Below, one piece after another: positions 41,461 through 49,317 of a DNA stretch of 64,000 bases (position 1 is the stretch's first letter; each line of letters begins with the position of its first letter). The translations under genes and the position numbers were made by a program. Origin of the DNA: Arcticibacter tournemirensis (GTDB taxonomy: Bacteria; Bacteroidota; Bacteroidia; Sphingobacteriales; Sphingobacteriaceae). Where the stretch lies: the NCBI RefSeq assembly GCF_006716645.1, contig NZ_VFPL01000001.1:434001-498000 (forward strand). Reading direction: 5' to 3'. Under the pieces are notes generated by a model that saw only the letters and a list, made by a program, of their open reading frames with translations, ran no database searches and had not been told where the DNA came from.

Positions 41461-42186
41461 ATGAACAATAAAAAACCTACCCTCGCTTTTATAAAGCGTC
41501 AAGCCAAGAATTTAAAAAGGAAGAACAGTATAACCCATACGCAGGCTCTCGAAATAATCGCCAAAGATTTCGGGTTCTCCAACTGGAAACATTGCCAGCG
41601 ATCACTTAATGAACAGCCAGCCGCTGAAATACCACCAATCAAAGAGCAAATAGAGGTAAGTTTTACTGATTGGCTTAAAAAGCACCAAAACAGGGATACC
41701 CCTCTCGGAGATTTGGCTAAGGACATGCTTGGCGACAGGTCATGGCCGTTATACGACACGCTTGAAGCATACAGAAGTTATTTAAGCTCACACAGGGCCT
41801 CTATACCTGCAATGCAAACTTTAGAACGTGTATGGAAAAGTTATAAAGCCTTTTTACGGAGAGCAAAAGTACCCCGTCCAAACATTCCGGCCGTAAGAAA
41901 ACCAGTCGTTAAAAATCACGACTTGCGAAAAATTGTGAGTATTAAAGGAGTAATTCCGCGCCACTATAATGTACGAACAGTGGAGAAATTTGAAGTTGGC
42001 GACAAGGCATGGATTTCATGGGGCGGGAAAAAGGCCATCCCGGTTACGATTGTTGATGTTGATTTAAGGCATTATTCAGTGAGGACAGAGCGACCATTAA
42101 CTAAAGCAGGAAGCGTTCATTCCTTATTTTTAGATGAAGTACGAAGTACCCCGGAATTGGCTTGTATCAACCACGTCACACTATAA
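41461..42186 (+). CDS. Protein with YozE SAM-like domain
   Basis: A 241-residue protein of three parts. Residues ~1-50 (FIKRQAKNLKRKNSITHTQA and FGFSNWKHCQRS) form a short helical domain seen on other mobile-element proteins. Residues ~65-135 match the YozE SAM-like fold (SFTDWLKKHQNRDTPLGDLA to LERVWKSYKAFLRR). The end has a beta-rich repeat-like pair (RHYNVRTVEKF; RHYSVRTERPL). ATG 41461 is preferred since the longer frame begins inside unrelated sequence. It is the last gene of the element-like part, followed by a strong terminator. Function unknown. Confidence 0.6.
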   Translation: MNNKKPTLAFIKRQAKNLKRKNSITHTQALEIIAKDFGFSNWKHCQRSLNEQPAAEIPPIKEQIEVSFTDWLKKHQNRDTPLGDLAKDMLGDRSWPLYDTLEAYRSYLSSHRASIPAMQTLERVWKSYKAFLRRAKVPRPNIPAVRKPVVKNHDLRKIVSIKGVIPRHYNVRTVEKFEVGDKAWISWGGKKAIPVTIVDVDLRHYSVRTERPLTKAGSVHSLFLDEVRSTPELACINHVTL

Positions 42187-42193
42187 GGAACTT

Positions 42194-42224
42194 AAAGGCT
42201 CTCGTTTTACGGGAGCCTTTTCGG
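42194..42224 (+). terminator. Rho-independent terminator after YozE-domain gene
   Basis: AAAGGCTC (42194-42201) and GAGCCTTT (42213-42220) form a perfect eight-base stem with a T-containing tail. Symmetric A and T flanks could let it work in both directions. Confidence 0.8.
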
Positions 42225-42315
42225 TATATTTCAATCCTAATTACAGAATGCCCGAAATGATTTGACAATCATAACTGTTTGATAATAAGGTGTTTTATAA
42301 TTGAAAAACATTTAT

Positions 42316-42550
42316 TATATTTGTATAACAAGTTCATTGACTATTACTTATACGGATAAACAGACCACAAAAGCAATCAAACAAAGGCGTATTAAATGTG
42401 CCCTATTCGGTGCCCGATACTGTTTATTTCCGATATAACTTATTGAATATCATAGATTTAAGTGGCCTGATAATCATCCTGCCATCCCGACATCAAGGAC
42501 CCCCAAATAGGTTCAAAACCCTCTAAATTGTATGATTTAGAGGGTTTTTT
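42316..42550 (+). ncRNA. Candidate small non-coding transcript with promoter and terminator
   Basis: A gene-free stretch starts with TATATTTG (42316-42323), a full -7 match, and ends in a very strong hairpin of 13-base arms (42516-42528 and 42535-42547) with a long T run. The inside has no reading frame above 20 codons. Together this could give an RNA of about 215 bases. The -33 element is poor, so the promoter is uncertain. The rest of the 42187-42719 gap shows nothing else. Confidence 0.35.
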
Positions 42551-42719
42551 TACGATTAGAGGAACAGGTGCTAACGTCAAGTTGGTAGAGATAAGGGAGA
42601 TTGATAGAAACAGCCTGGCCAACGATAATCATGAACGGGGATCTCCAATGTATTGATCTTTAAAGTTTGGTTATTAGATCACATTTCTCTGAGCGAATGA
42701 AGGAACAGCGCCGGTATGT

Positions 42720-43667
42720 TTATGTCCACTCTGGAAATTGAGAGGTATTCAGATCTAAAGCTTCAATTGCTTTCATTTCAGACTTGCTAAGCTTAAAGTC
42801 GAAAATGTTTAAATTCTCAATCATATGTGCTCTTTGAACAGTTCTGGGTATAGCAACTACTCCACGTTGGTAATGCCACCTTAAACTTACCTGAGCATTG
42901 CTTTTATTGTGAATTTTTCCAATATCAGCCAAAGTTTGATTAGTAAAAAGTCCGTTTCTACCTTCTGCAAATGGTGCCCAGGCTTCCATTTGTACTCCGT
43001 TTTTCTTCAAATCATTATAGGAGTCCATCTCATGAAAGAAAGCATGAGTTTCGATTTGATTTACTGCGGGTTTAGTTTTAGCCACTGACATTAAGTCGTT
43101 ATATTGAGCCGGGGTGAAATTACTTATTCCAATAGCTTTTATTTTACCCTCTTTGTAAAGCTCTTCCATCATTCTCCACGAACCCTTAAAATCTCCTCTT
43201 GGTCGATGAATCAAGTATAAATCTAAGTAATCTGTGCCCAGTTTTTTTAAAGAGGTTTCAAAAGCCATTTTTGCCTTTTCATACCCGGCGTCATCTACCC
43301 AAACTTTTGAAGTTATAAAAAGTTCTTCTCTTTTTATACCACTTTGTTTAATTCCTGCCCCAACAAATTCTTCGTTTCCGTATCTGCTTGCCGTATCGAA
43401 AAGGCGATACCCTACAGAAATAGCTTCAGCCACAGAACGTTTACATATATCACCTCTTAATGAATAAGTGCCAAAGCCAAGAATTGGCATAAGTAAACCG
43501 TTATTTAATTTAACGGTTGGAACTGAGCTCTTGTTTTTTTTAGGATTTGAAGCGCTATATGCTTTATTGCCCAAAAAGGGTAAAAAGATTGCAGAAGTTG
43601 CAAGTACTGCACTTTTTTGTAAAAAATCGCGGCGTTTAATTTGGTTTTGTTTGTTCTTGGTATCCAT
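42720..43667 (-). CDS. Tat-exported aldo/keto reductase
   Basis: A 315-residue aldo/keto reductase with a twin-arginine signal (KRRDFLQKSAVLATSAIFL). Catalytic residues are recognisable in DTASRYGNEEFVG (Asp and Tyr), FITSKVWVDD (Lys) and LYLIHRPRGD (His), and the cofactor region near GVVAIPRTVQRAHMIENL fits NADPH binding. AKR enzymes reduce carbonyls. Tat export implies folding with the cofactor before transport. It stands alone, with 140 bases of A/T-rich leader upstream. Substrate unknown. Confidence 0.88.
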   Translation of the reverse strand: MDTKNKQNQIKRRDFLQKSAVLATSAIFLPFLGNKAYSASNPKKNKSSVPTVKLNNGLLMPILGFGTYSLRGDICKRSVAEAISVGYRLFDTASRYGNEEFVGAGIKQSGIKREELFITSKVWVDDAGYEKAKMAFETSLKKLGTDYLDLYLIHRPRGDFKGSWRMMEELYKEGKIKAIGISNFTPAQYNDLMSVAKTKPAVNQIETHAFFHEMDSYNDLKKNGVQMEAWAPFAEGRNGLFTNQTLADIGKIHNKSNAQVSLRWHYQRGVVAIPRTVQRAHMIENLNIFDFKLSKSEMKAIEALDLNTSQFPEWT

Positions 43668-43808
43668 AATGTTTTATTAGTTCGGGTTTATTTTCACTGC
43701 CTAACAGTCTGCAACTCACTTTTACTGCTATAAATGTAGAAATATATTCTCGTTAAAGAATAACTATGAGAATGAATTACATGTTATCGACAGCAGACGG
43801 ACATTGCG

Positions 43809-45332
43809 CTACCCCTTCACATCTTTCTCCATAGATGCTATACTGGTAGTCAACGGTTGTCTGATATACCCAGGGAAAGACTTCAATGCCTCGCTGAGCC
43901 TCTTCAGGTTCTGCCTCGCTTCCTGCGTATGCTGATTTTCAAGCAGGTAATGGTTGTAGTGCTGAGCAAGAAATACAAACCGCACCCGGTTTAAAAGGTC
44001 CAGCGTTTCGGTATTAATTAAGCGTTCAATCTCTTCATAAACCTTCTTCCTGCTCTCCAGTTCGGCCATTGCCCTGCCGGCACGCTGTACGTCGCCTTGA
44101 TAGTGATCGTTCGAAAGGTTCTTTGCAACTATCAAAGTGCCGGGAATGAGATATTCAAGCCTTGTTCCAAGCAGTTCGAGTTCCCTGGCATAGGTATTCC
44201 TTCCCGGCTCGGCATAACTCCCGTCCGATACCCGGCTGAACCGGTCGTTAAGGATGTTTAGGTGGGAACGCAGGAATATTTCCATGCAACAGGTTTCGCC
44301 AGCAAGTCTGGCAATATTGGCGGCATGAATAATCGGAGCATTATCCATACTGCAACCGCCTATTACTATCCGTTTTCGCTTTAGAGCCAGTGCAGCAGAG
44401 GGCGATATGTATTTCTCTACATAGCTTTCTAACTCGTTCATAGAACTATGGCGTACGGTGTCCTTTTCCGAAACCTCTTTGTATGCCGCATTTAAAAGCG
44501 TGCGGAATTCCTCTGTTTTTGAAAGCGTGTCATCCACATACCTTGTCCTGGCCTCTTCCCAGGCATTAAAATCTTTATAATACTGCTCGATGCTACTTTG
44601 ACTTGTATCGTTTTTCCATTCGGGCTTACCAGGAAAATTATGAGTCAGCTTAATCAGCTTACCAATAATGGGATTAACACCGTAACTAAACAATCTGGTA
44701 TTGTTGGTAGCGACCTTGGTGAAAATAGTGGTGTTTGTATCTATCAGATGATCTGTGTACCGGATACAGGTAACTGCAGCAAGAGGCAGCGGTTGCGGCT
44801 TTAACTCCTTTCTGATAAACAGAGCACAGATGCTTTCCTCACTATAGCTTGTCTTGGGGAAATGAGTGTACACCCATTTGCCGCTTAAATTCCGGGTGTA
44901 GTTTTCCGGATCTTTAGTCTCTACAGTTGAAAGACGGTCCCTGCCCATTTCGAGCGGATAGAAGGAAACTCCCCGGGCTGTCTTCGACTTAATAAAGTAA
45001 GCGGTGTCAACTTTCTCCTTCTCCTTCAGAAGTGCAGCTACCGTCTTCCATCCCGCATTCCCGTCAATAAGCTTCTTTATTCGGGCTACATTTATTCCTT
45101 CTACTTCCAGATATGCCGCCACGCCCTGTGGAACCGTAAAGAGAGTTTTGCTCGCTGCATTTGGATCAAAGCTTTCATTTTTTAATTCGATCTCTTTTTT
45201 AAGCCGCTTCATTGCCTGTTCAGAGTACAAAAGTTTGGAGGGGTCGTCTCCATCGCCTTTGATGGGCTTGAATGAAAAAAGGAGAACAGGGAGTGTGAGA
45301 ATGCAAATTATAGGAGTGTTTAGCTTTTTCAT
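43809..45332 (-). CDS. Exported protein of unknown function
   Basis: A 507-residue protein with a signal peptide (IICILTLPVLLFSF). The rest is mostly helical and polar, with no domain I recognise; a stretch SMDNAPIIHAANIARLAGE and a tail of long helices (RVRFVFLAQHYNHYLLEN) stand out. Only four cysteines occur. The protein stands alone between the reductase and the hairpin repeat region; there is no sign of an operon. Function unknown. Confidence 0.7.
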   Translation of the reverse strand: MKKLNTPIICILTLPVLLFSFKPIKGDGDDPSKLLYSEQAMKRLKKEIELKNESFDPNAASKTLFTVPQGVAAYLEVEGINVARIKKLIDGNAGWKTVAALLKEKEKVDTAYFIKSKTARGVSFYPLEMGRDRLSTVETKDPENYTRNLSGKWVYTHFPKTSYSEESICALFIRKELKPQPLPLAAVTCIRYTDHLIDTNTTIFTKVATNNTRLFSYGVNPIIGKLIKLTHNFPGKPEWKNDTSQSSIEQYYKDFNAWEEARTRYVDDTLSKTEEFRTLLNAAYKEVSEKDTVRHSSMNELESYVEKYISPSAALALKRKRIVIGGCSMDNAPIIHAANIARLAGETCCMEIFLRSHLNILNDRFSRVSDGSYAEPGRNTYARELELLGTRLEYLIPGTLIVAKNLSNDHYQGDVQRAGRAMAELESRKKVYEEIERLINTETLDLLNRVRFVFLAQHYNHYLLENQHTQEARQNLKRLSEALKSFPGYIRQPLTTSIASMEKDVKG

Positions 45333-45526
45333 GCGACCGGTTTTAGGTTAAGATGACAATTATAGAAATTTTCCATAAGATTTAAATTTAGAAATATTGT
45401 CTCCAGGCTACAACAGCAATGAATTTGGGGCCTTTCAGCAGACGGCATTTTTGTGCCAGTAAAAGAGAGGTGAAAGTTGGTAAAAAACCTATAGAGTGCC
45501 TGACAAATGCCTGACCAATCCCTGAT

Positions 45527-45616
45527 CTCGTCAGCATCTCATCAGACTCTTGTCAGCATCATGTCAGACTCTCGTCAGACTTTAGTCTGACATGATGCTG
45601 ATGAGATACTGACGAG
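45527..45616. repeat. Ninety-base near-perfect hairpin with TCAG repeats
   Basis: Outer arms 45527-45545 and 45598-45616 match at 18 of 19 positions, and inner arms 45553-45570 and 45584-45601 match perfectly over 18 bases, around a 13-base loop. The same area is filled with GTCAG/CTGAC units at 10-15 base intervals, also upstream from 45500. It stands in a 413-base gap between two minus-strand genes, of which the rest is ordinary. It is not a CRISPR, as no regular spacers exist. Possibly a REP- or MITE-like element or a transcript end. Confidence 0.75.
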
Positions 45617-45745
45617 ATGCTGATATGATGCGGCACTGGTAAGGGTTTTATCAGAGATTTGTCAGACAGTGTACCCCTATTGGCTTTCCTGGAACCCCAT
45701 GCGGACTTGAATAGATATGCCAGAAGTGATAGGGACTGACCCCTT

Positions 45746-46507
45746 CTACAACACCCCCATTCCATCCGCCACCCTACACGCTTCCAGCGCATTCGTGACG
45801 TTTAGCTTTTGAAAGATGTTCTGCCGGTGCCGGTTCACCGTGTGGATGCTGAGCGATAGTTTTTCTGCAATTTCTTTGCTTCTGCGGCCAAGCTTGATTA
45901 GCTGGAGGATTTCCTTTTCCCGCGCGCTGAGCATCTCATTGAAGCTGCGCTCCTCCGGATCTATGATGGCTCCCGTCCGCGTATTAAGGATAACTCCTTT
46001 GGGGACTCCAAACTCGGGGTGGTCGTAGATGATGTTGTATAAGCAAAGTGCCAGCCATGCAGTTCCTTCCGCCGAACTGCTGATGTACAATAGCCGATGC
46101 TCAAGCAAAAGCTGCTTGCCTTCTCTGTTGCGGATCCTGAGCTTCGTTACCACCCGGTAATCCGGACGTTCAGCTCCCTCTATCGAATTCAGCAGCTGAA
46201 AAAACTGGAACTCCAGCCTGTACTTCTTTTGCAGATCTTCCGCATGTATACGGCTCAACAGCTCATCTTCCCAAATGGAATTGATTTCGGCTTTGCGCTT
46301 GTGAATACCCAGTCGTTCTGCCACTGCTCCATAATAAATGTAACTTCTCCGGGCTTTCATGTCGCTGAGTACACTGATGCAGTTTTCAAGTCTCGAATAC
46401 AACTGCGCGATGAACTTCGCATTCTCCAGCTGGGCATTCAGATCCGCCTCCGGGGCAAAAGATTGCGAAAATAATTTATTATCAAGAAGTTTACGGATAT
46501 TTTCCAT
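45746..46507 (-). CDS. LuxR-type HTH transcriptional regulator
   Basis: A 253-residue regulator. The last 60 residues form a LuxR/GerE HTH (LSAREKEILQLIKLGRRSKEIAEKLSLS then IHTVNRHRQNIFQKL). The middle (~90-180) looks like a PAS-type sensor (YRVVTKLRIRNREGKQLLLE). No receiver domain. It is divergent from the DUF1349 gene; two palindromes lie in the 108 bases between, so self- and cross-regulation are likely. The ligand is unknown. Confidence 0.85.
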   Translation of the reverse strand: MENIRKLLDNKLFSQSFAPEADLNAQLENAKFIAQLYSRLENCISVLSDMKARRSYIYYGAVAERLGIHKRKAEINSIWEDELLSRIHAEDLQKKYRLEFQFFQLLNSIEGAERPDYRVVTKLRIRNREGKQLLLEHRLLYISSSAEGTAWLALCLYNIIYDHPEFGVPKGVILNTRTGAIIDPEERSFNEMLSAREKEILQLIKLGRRSKEIAEKLSLSIHTVNRHRQNIFQKLNVTNALEACRVADGMGVL

Positions 46508-46514
46508 ATTGCGT

Positions 46515-46556
46515 AATGGCTATTAATAACCATTGAATCCAGCGTAAATGCTGGAT
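46515..46556. promoter_or_regulatory. Two palindromes in the LuxR/DUF1349 divergent promoter region
   Basis: AATGGCTATTAATAACCATT (46515-46534) is symmetric save for one base pair, and ATCCAGC (46537-46543) with GCTGGAT (46550-46556) is a perfect inverted repeat with a six-base centre. They lie 8 to 49 bases from the regulator start and 60 or more from the DUF1349 start. LuxR-type dimers bind such dyads. Confidence 0.5.
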
Positions 46557-46615
46557 AAATTGCGAACATACAAAAGTAAAGCGATTCGACTATTTCTAAT
46601 CAACAACAAAAAGTA

Positions 46616-47263
46616 ATGAAAAAAATTCTTTTCACGGTAAGTCTGCTTCTGGCTCTTAACCAGATGAAAGCACAGCGTCTCGACAAAATGACCTGGTACA
46701 ACGAACCTGAGCGCTGGGAAATTAAGAATAATAGCTTAATAATGCAGGTAACGCCCAAAACCGATTACTGGCGCATTTCTCACTATGGTTTTACGGTTGA
46801 CGATGCTCCTTTTTATTATGCAAACTATGGAGGCGAGTTTGAGGCTAAAGTAAAGTTGACTGGAGCCTATAAGGCCCGCTTCGATCAAATGGGACTAATG
46901 ATCCGCACCGACCATGAAAATTATATCAAAACGGGGGTGGAGTTCGTAGACGGAAAGTTCAATGTCAGTACAGTAGTTACCCATCACAAAAGCGACTGGA
47001 GCGTAACCACACTTGATAAGGTTCCGCCCTTTATCTGGATCAAAGTAGTGCGCAGATTAGATGCCATTGAAATATTCTACTCTCTTGACGATAAAAACTA
47101 TATCATGACCAGGAATGCGCCCTTGCAGGATAATACACCGGTAATGGTGGGCCTCATGGCTGCATCTCCTGATGGTGACGGGTTTGAAGCGAAATTCGAG
47201 AATTTCTCTGTGAAGCACCTTCCCGATCAGCGTCGCCTGGAATGGCTCAAGAATCATCAATAG
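46616..47263 (+). CDS. DUF1349-family exported protein
   Basis: A 215-residue protein with signal peptide (ILFTVSLLLALNQMKAQ) and a concanavalin-like beta-sandwich of the DUF1349 type: ARFDQMGLMIRTDHENYIKTG, VVTHHKSDWSV and PVMVGLMAASPDGDGFEAKF. Proteins of this family bind or modify carbohydrates; exact activity is unknown. It stands between the LuxR regulator and the Sus-like locus and probably belongs to the same glycan response. Confidence 0.8.
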   Translation: MKKILFTVSLLLALNQMKAQRLDKMTWYNEPERWEIKNNSLIMQVTPKTDYWRISHYGFTVDDAPFYYANYGGEFEAKVKLTGAYKARFDQMGLMIRTDHENYIKTGVEFVDGKFNVSTVVTHHKSDWSVTTLDKVPPFIWIKVVRRLDAIEIFYSLDDKNYIMTRNAPLQDNTPVMVGLMAASPDGDGFEAKFENFSVKHLPDQRRLEWLKNHQ

Positions 47264-47847
47264 ACATATATTAGCGGAGTACTAGCCCTGGTACCCCGCT
47301 AAATTCCGGTCTATAAAAACCTTATCTACCTCAACCAATTTTTGATAATTCCATATAGATTCAAAGCGTCGGAGTATATAATTTGTTATTACTTCTTATT
47401 CGACAACCCTTCCGCCTCTTTTTCCGTATAATCATTTGTTGGCTTAAGTGCTGATAATGAATGGTATTCTGCTGCGGTGCGTTAATTTATCATTGTAAAA
47501 CTTTTGAGACAATTTGTTGAATAATTGAGATTTAATAGCTTATCTGAATCCCACTAAAACGTTTTATTTGATCCTGTTTTAATAACTAACTCATTTCACT
47601 TCAAAATAGGGGTGAAATATTAAAATCTAAAAGTCTTTTATATGAGGAAAAATTTACTTAATCATCGAGTTACTTTTCGATGTCTCCTGGGGAGAACCCT
47701 CTCCATGTCTCTTAAAAATGATGTCGCGAGGCCCATCTCTGGTTGGATAATGACCGACGAGCGAGCTGTCGCGGCTTCAAGCCCTGTTAAGAGTTTGCTG
47801 TAAATCTTAAAATTCTAAGAATAAATTTTAACCAATAATCATATTTT
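47264..47847. other. Leader region of the Sus-like locus, no supported gene
   Basis: A 584-base A/T-rich gap. It holds one 53-codon frame (47642-47803) without ribosome site, signal peptide or known domain, which I do not call. No clear TAnnTTTG element with fitting -33 box was found. The gap is long enough for a regulated promoter and leader of the five-gene locus. Confidence 0.4.
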
Positions 47848-49293
47848 ATGAGAGCTATCAGAAAAAGCGGTAGCCGGCTAATATGCTGGATGCTATCGGC
47901 CTTTATCGCACTTAGTTTTGGATTGGGGAGCTGTAAGGATGACAAGGGGGTTGACTCCGAAGCGCTTCCCTTCGACCCGTCGAAGCCGGTTGTCGTGAGC
48001 GATTTCCTGCCGAAAACAGGAGGCAGTGGACAAAAACTTGTTATTTACGGCCAGAATTTCGGTAATAACCTGGACGATGTATCGGTATTTATCGGAGGAA
48101 AAAAAGCTGTAGTGATCGGAGTGAAGGGTGACGCAATCTATTGCTTTGTTCCGGGACAAGCTTATACCGGCGAAATTGAAGTGCGTGTGGGAGATCAGAG
48201 CAATGCTGCTATAGGAAAGGCAGAAGTGCCGTTCGATTACATCCGTAAGAAGGTAGTGACAACCGTTGCGGGATATAGAAATGACAGGGGAGACGAACCC
48301 TGGAGAGATGGAAAATTCAAAGATCCGATTCAGAATAATATGGCGAGTGGATTCTGGGAAGACTCATTTATGAGATTCGACCCGCAAAATCCCAAACATC
48401 TTTGGGTTACTTTCGATAGCAACAATGGACTTTACCTCATCAATTTTGAGGACAGTACTATCACCAAGAAACGTTCGGATTTTGATCGTCCCCGTAGCGT
48501 GGATTTCACCGTCGACGGCAATTATATGATCGTTTCACAGGACAGGGGTGGTGACAATGACGAATCAACATTATTATTATCACGTGCAAGAAACTGGACG
48601 GACAGGGAACCGCTGACAAAGTCCAAGCAATGTAATGGAGCATCCGTTCACCCTAACGGCGAAATGTATTTTAACAGCTACGGTAAGGGAGAGTTTTATC
48701 GCTTTGACCTGAATCAATATTTCAACGGCGGACTTGGAAACAAGGCATTTGAGCAGTTGTTTGTTGTGCAGGATCCAGGATGGGAATATAAGATCTTTAT
48801 TCATCCGACGGGAAACTATGCTTACATAGTTATAATCAACCAGCACTATATTCTTCGGGTTGATTACAACAGAGAAAAGAAGCAGTTCAATCAACCATAT
48901 CTCGTATGCGGTAAACTCGGCAGCACAGGATATGTGGATGGGGTAGGTACCTCTGTCCGTCTCAATACTCCCTACCAGGGCGTGTTCGTGAAAAACAAGG
49001 CTTATGTTGCTGAAGGAAAGCAGGATCAATATGATTTTTATTTTACCGACAAGCACAATCATGCGATCCGGGTGCTGTCGCCTGAAGGAAGCGTAACGAC
49101 CTTTGCCGGAAGAGGAAGTTCGAGTATCAACGCCAATCCCTGGGGATATGTCGACGGAGACCTGCGTCAGGATGCAAGGTTTGACCAGCCAACCGGACTT
49201 GCCTACAATGAAGAAGAAGATGCATTTTATATCGGGGATCGGGCGAATCGTCGCATCCGTAAAATAGCATTGGAAGAAATGACTGCAAAGTAA
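47848..49293 (+). CDS. IPT/TIG-NHL surface lipoprotein
   Basis: A 481-residue lipoprotein (hydrophobic signal ending LSFGLGSC). Residues ~40-125 form an IPT/TIG Ig-like domain (VVVSDFLPKTGGSGQKLVIYGQNFG type, ending VRVGDQSNAA), and ~140-475 form an NHL-type propeller (DNRHNHAIRVLSPEGSVTTF-like blocks, final FYIGDRANRRIRKI). Such proteins are often the surface glycan-binding members of Sus-like loci. It is the first gene of the locus, 24 bases before susC. Confidence 0.85.
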   Translation: MRAIRKSGSRLICWMLSAFIALSFGLGSCKDDKGVDSEALPFDPSKPVVVSDFLPKTGGSGQKLVIYGQNFGNNLDDVSVFIGGKKAVVIGVKGDAIYCFVPGQAYTGEIEVRVGDQSNAAIGKAEVPFDYIRKKVVTTVAGYRNDRGDEPWRDGKFKDPIQNNMASGFWEDSFMRFDPQNPKHLWVTFDSNNGLYLINFEDSTITKKRSDFDRPRSVDFTVDGNYMIVSQDRGGDNDESTLLLSRARNWTDREPLTKSKQCNGASVHPNGEMYFNSYGKGEFYRFDLNQYFNGGLGNKAFEQLFVVQDPGWEYKIFIHPTGNYAYIVIINQHYILRVDYNREKKQFNQPYLVCGKLGSTGYVDGVGTSVRLNTPYQGVFVKNKAYVAEGKQDQYDFYFTDKHNHAIRVLSPEGSVTTFAGRGSSSINANPWGYVDGDLRQDARFDQPTGLAYNEEEDAFYIGDRANRRIRKIALEEMTAK

Positions 49294-49317
49294 TTAGAGA
49301 ATAATTAGAATGGAATT

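Noticed and set aside
42500-42530. A GGTTCAAA motif resembling the T-arm of a tRNA
   Set aside because: The neighbouring bases do not form the five-pair T stem, and no acceptor, D or anticodon arms fit upstream; the bases belong to a terminator hairpin.
45500-45640. Repeated TCAG units considered as a CRISPR array
   Set aside because: Units are five bases long at irregular distance, there are no unique spacers of equal size and no cas genes.
47642-47803. 53-codon reading frame ahead of the Sus-like locus
   Set aside because: No ribosome site, signal peptide or recognisable domain; length is compatible with chance in this gap.
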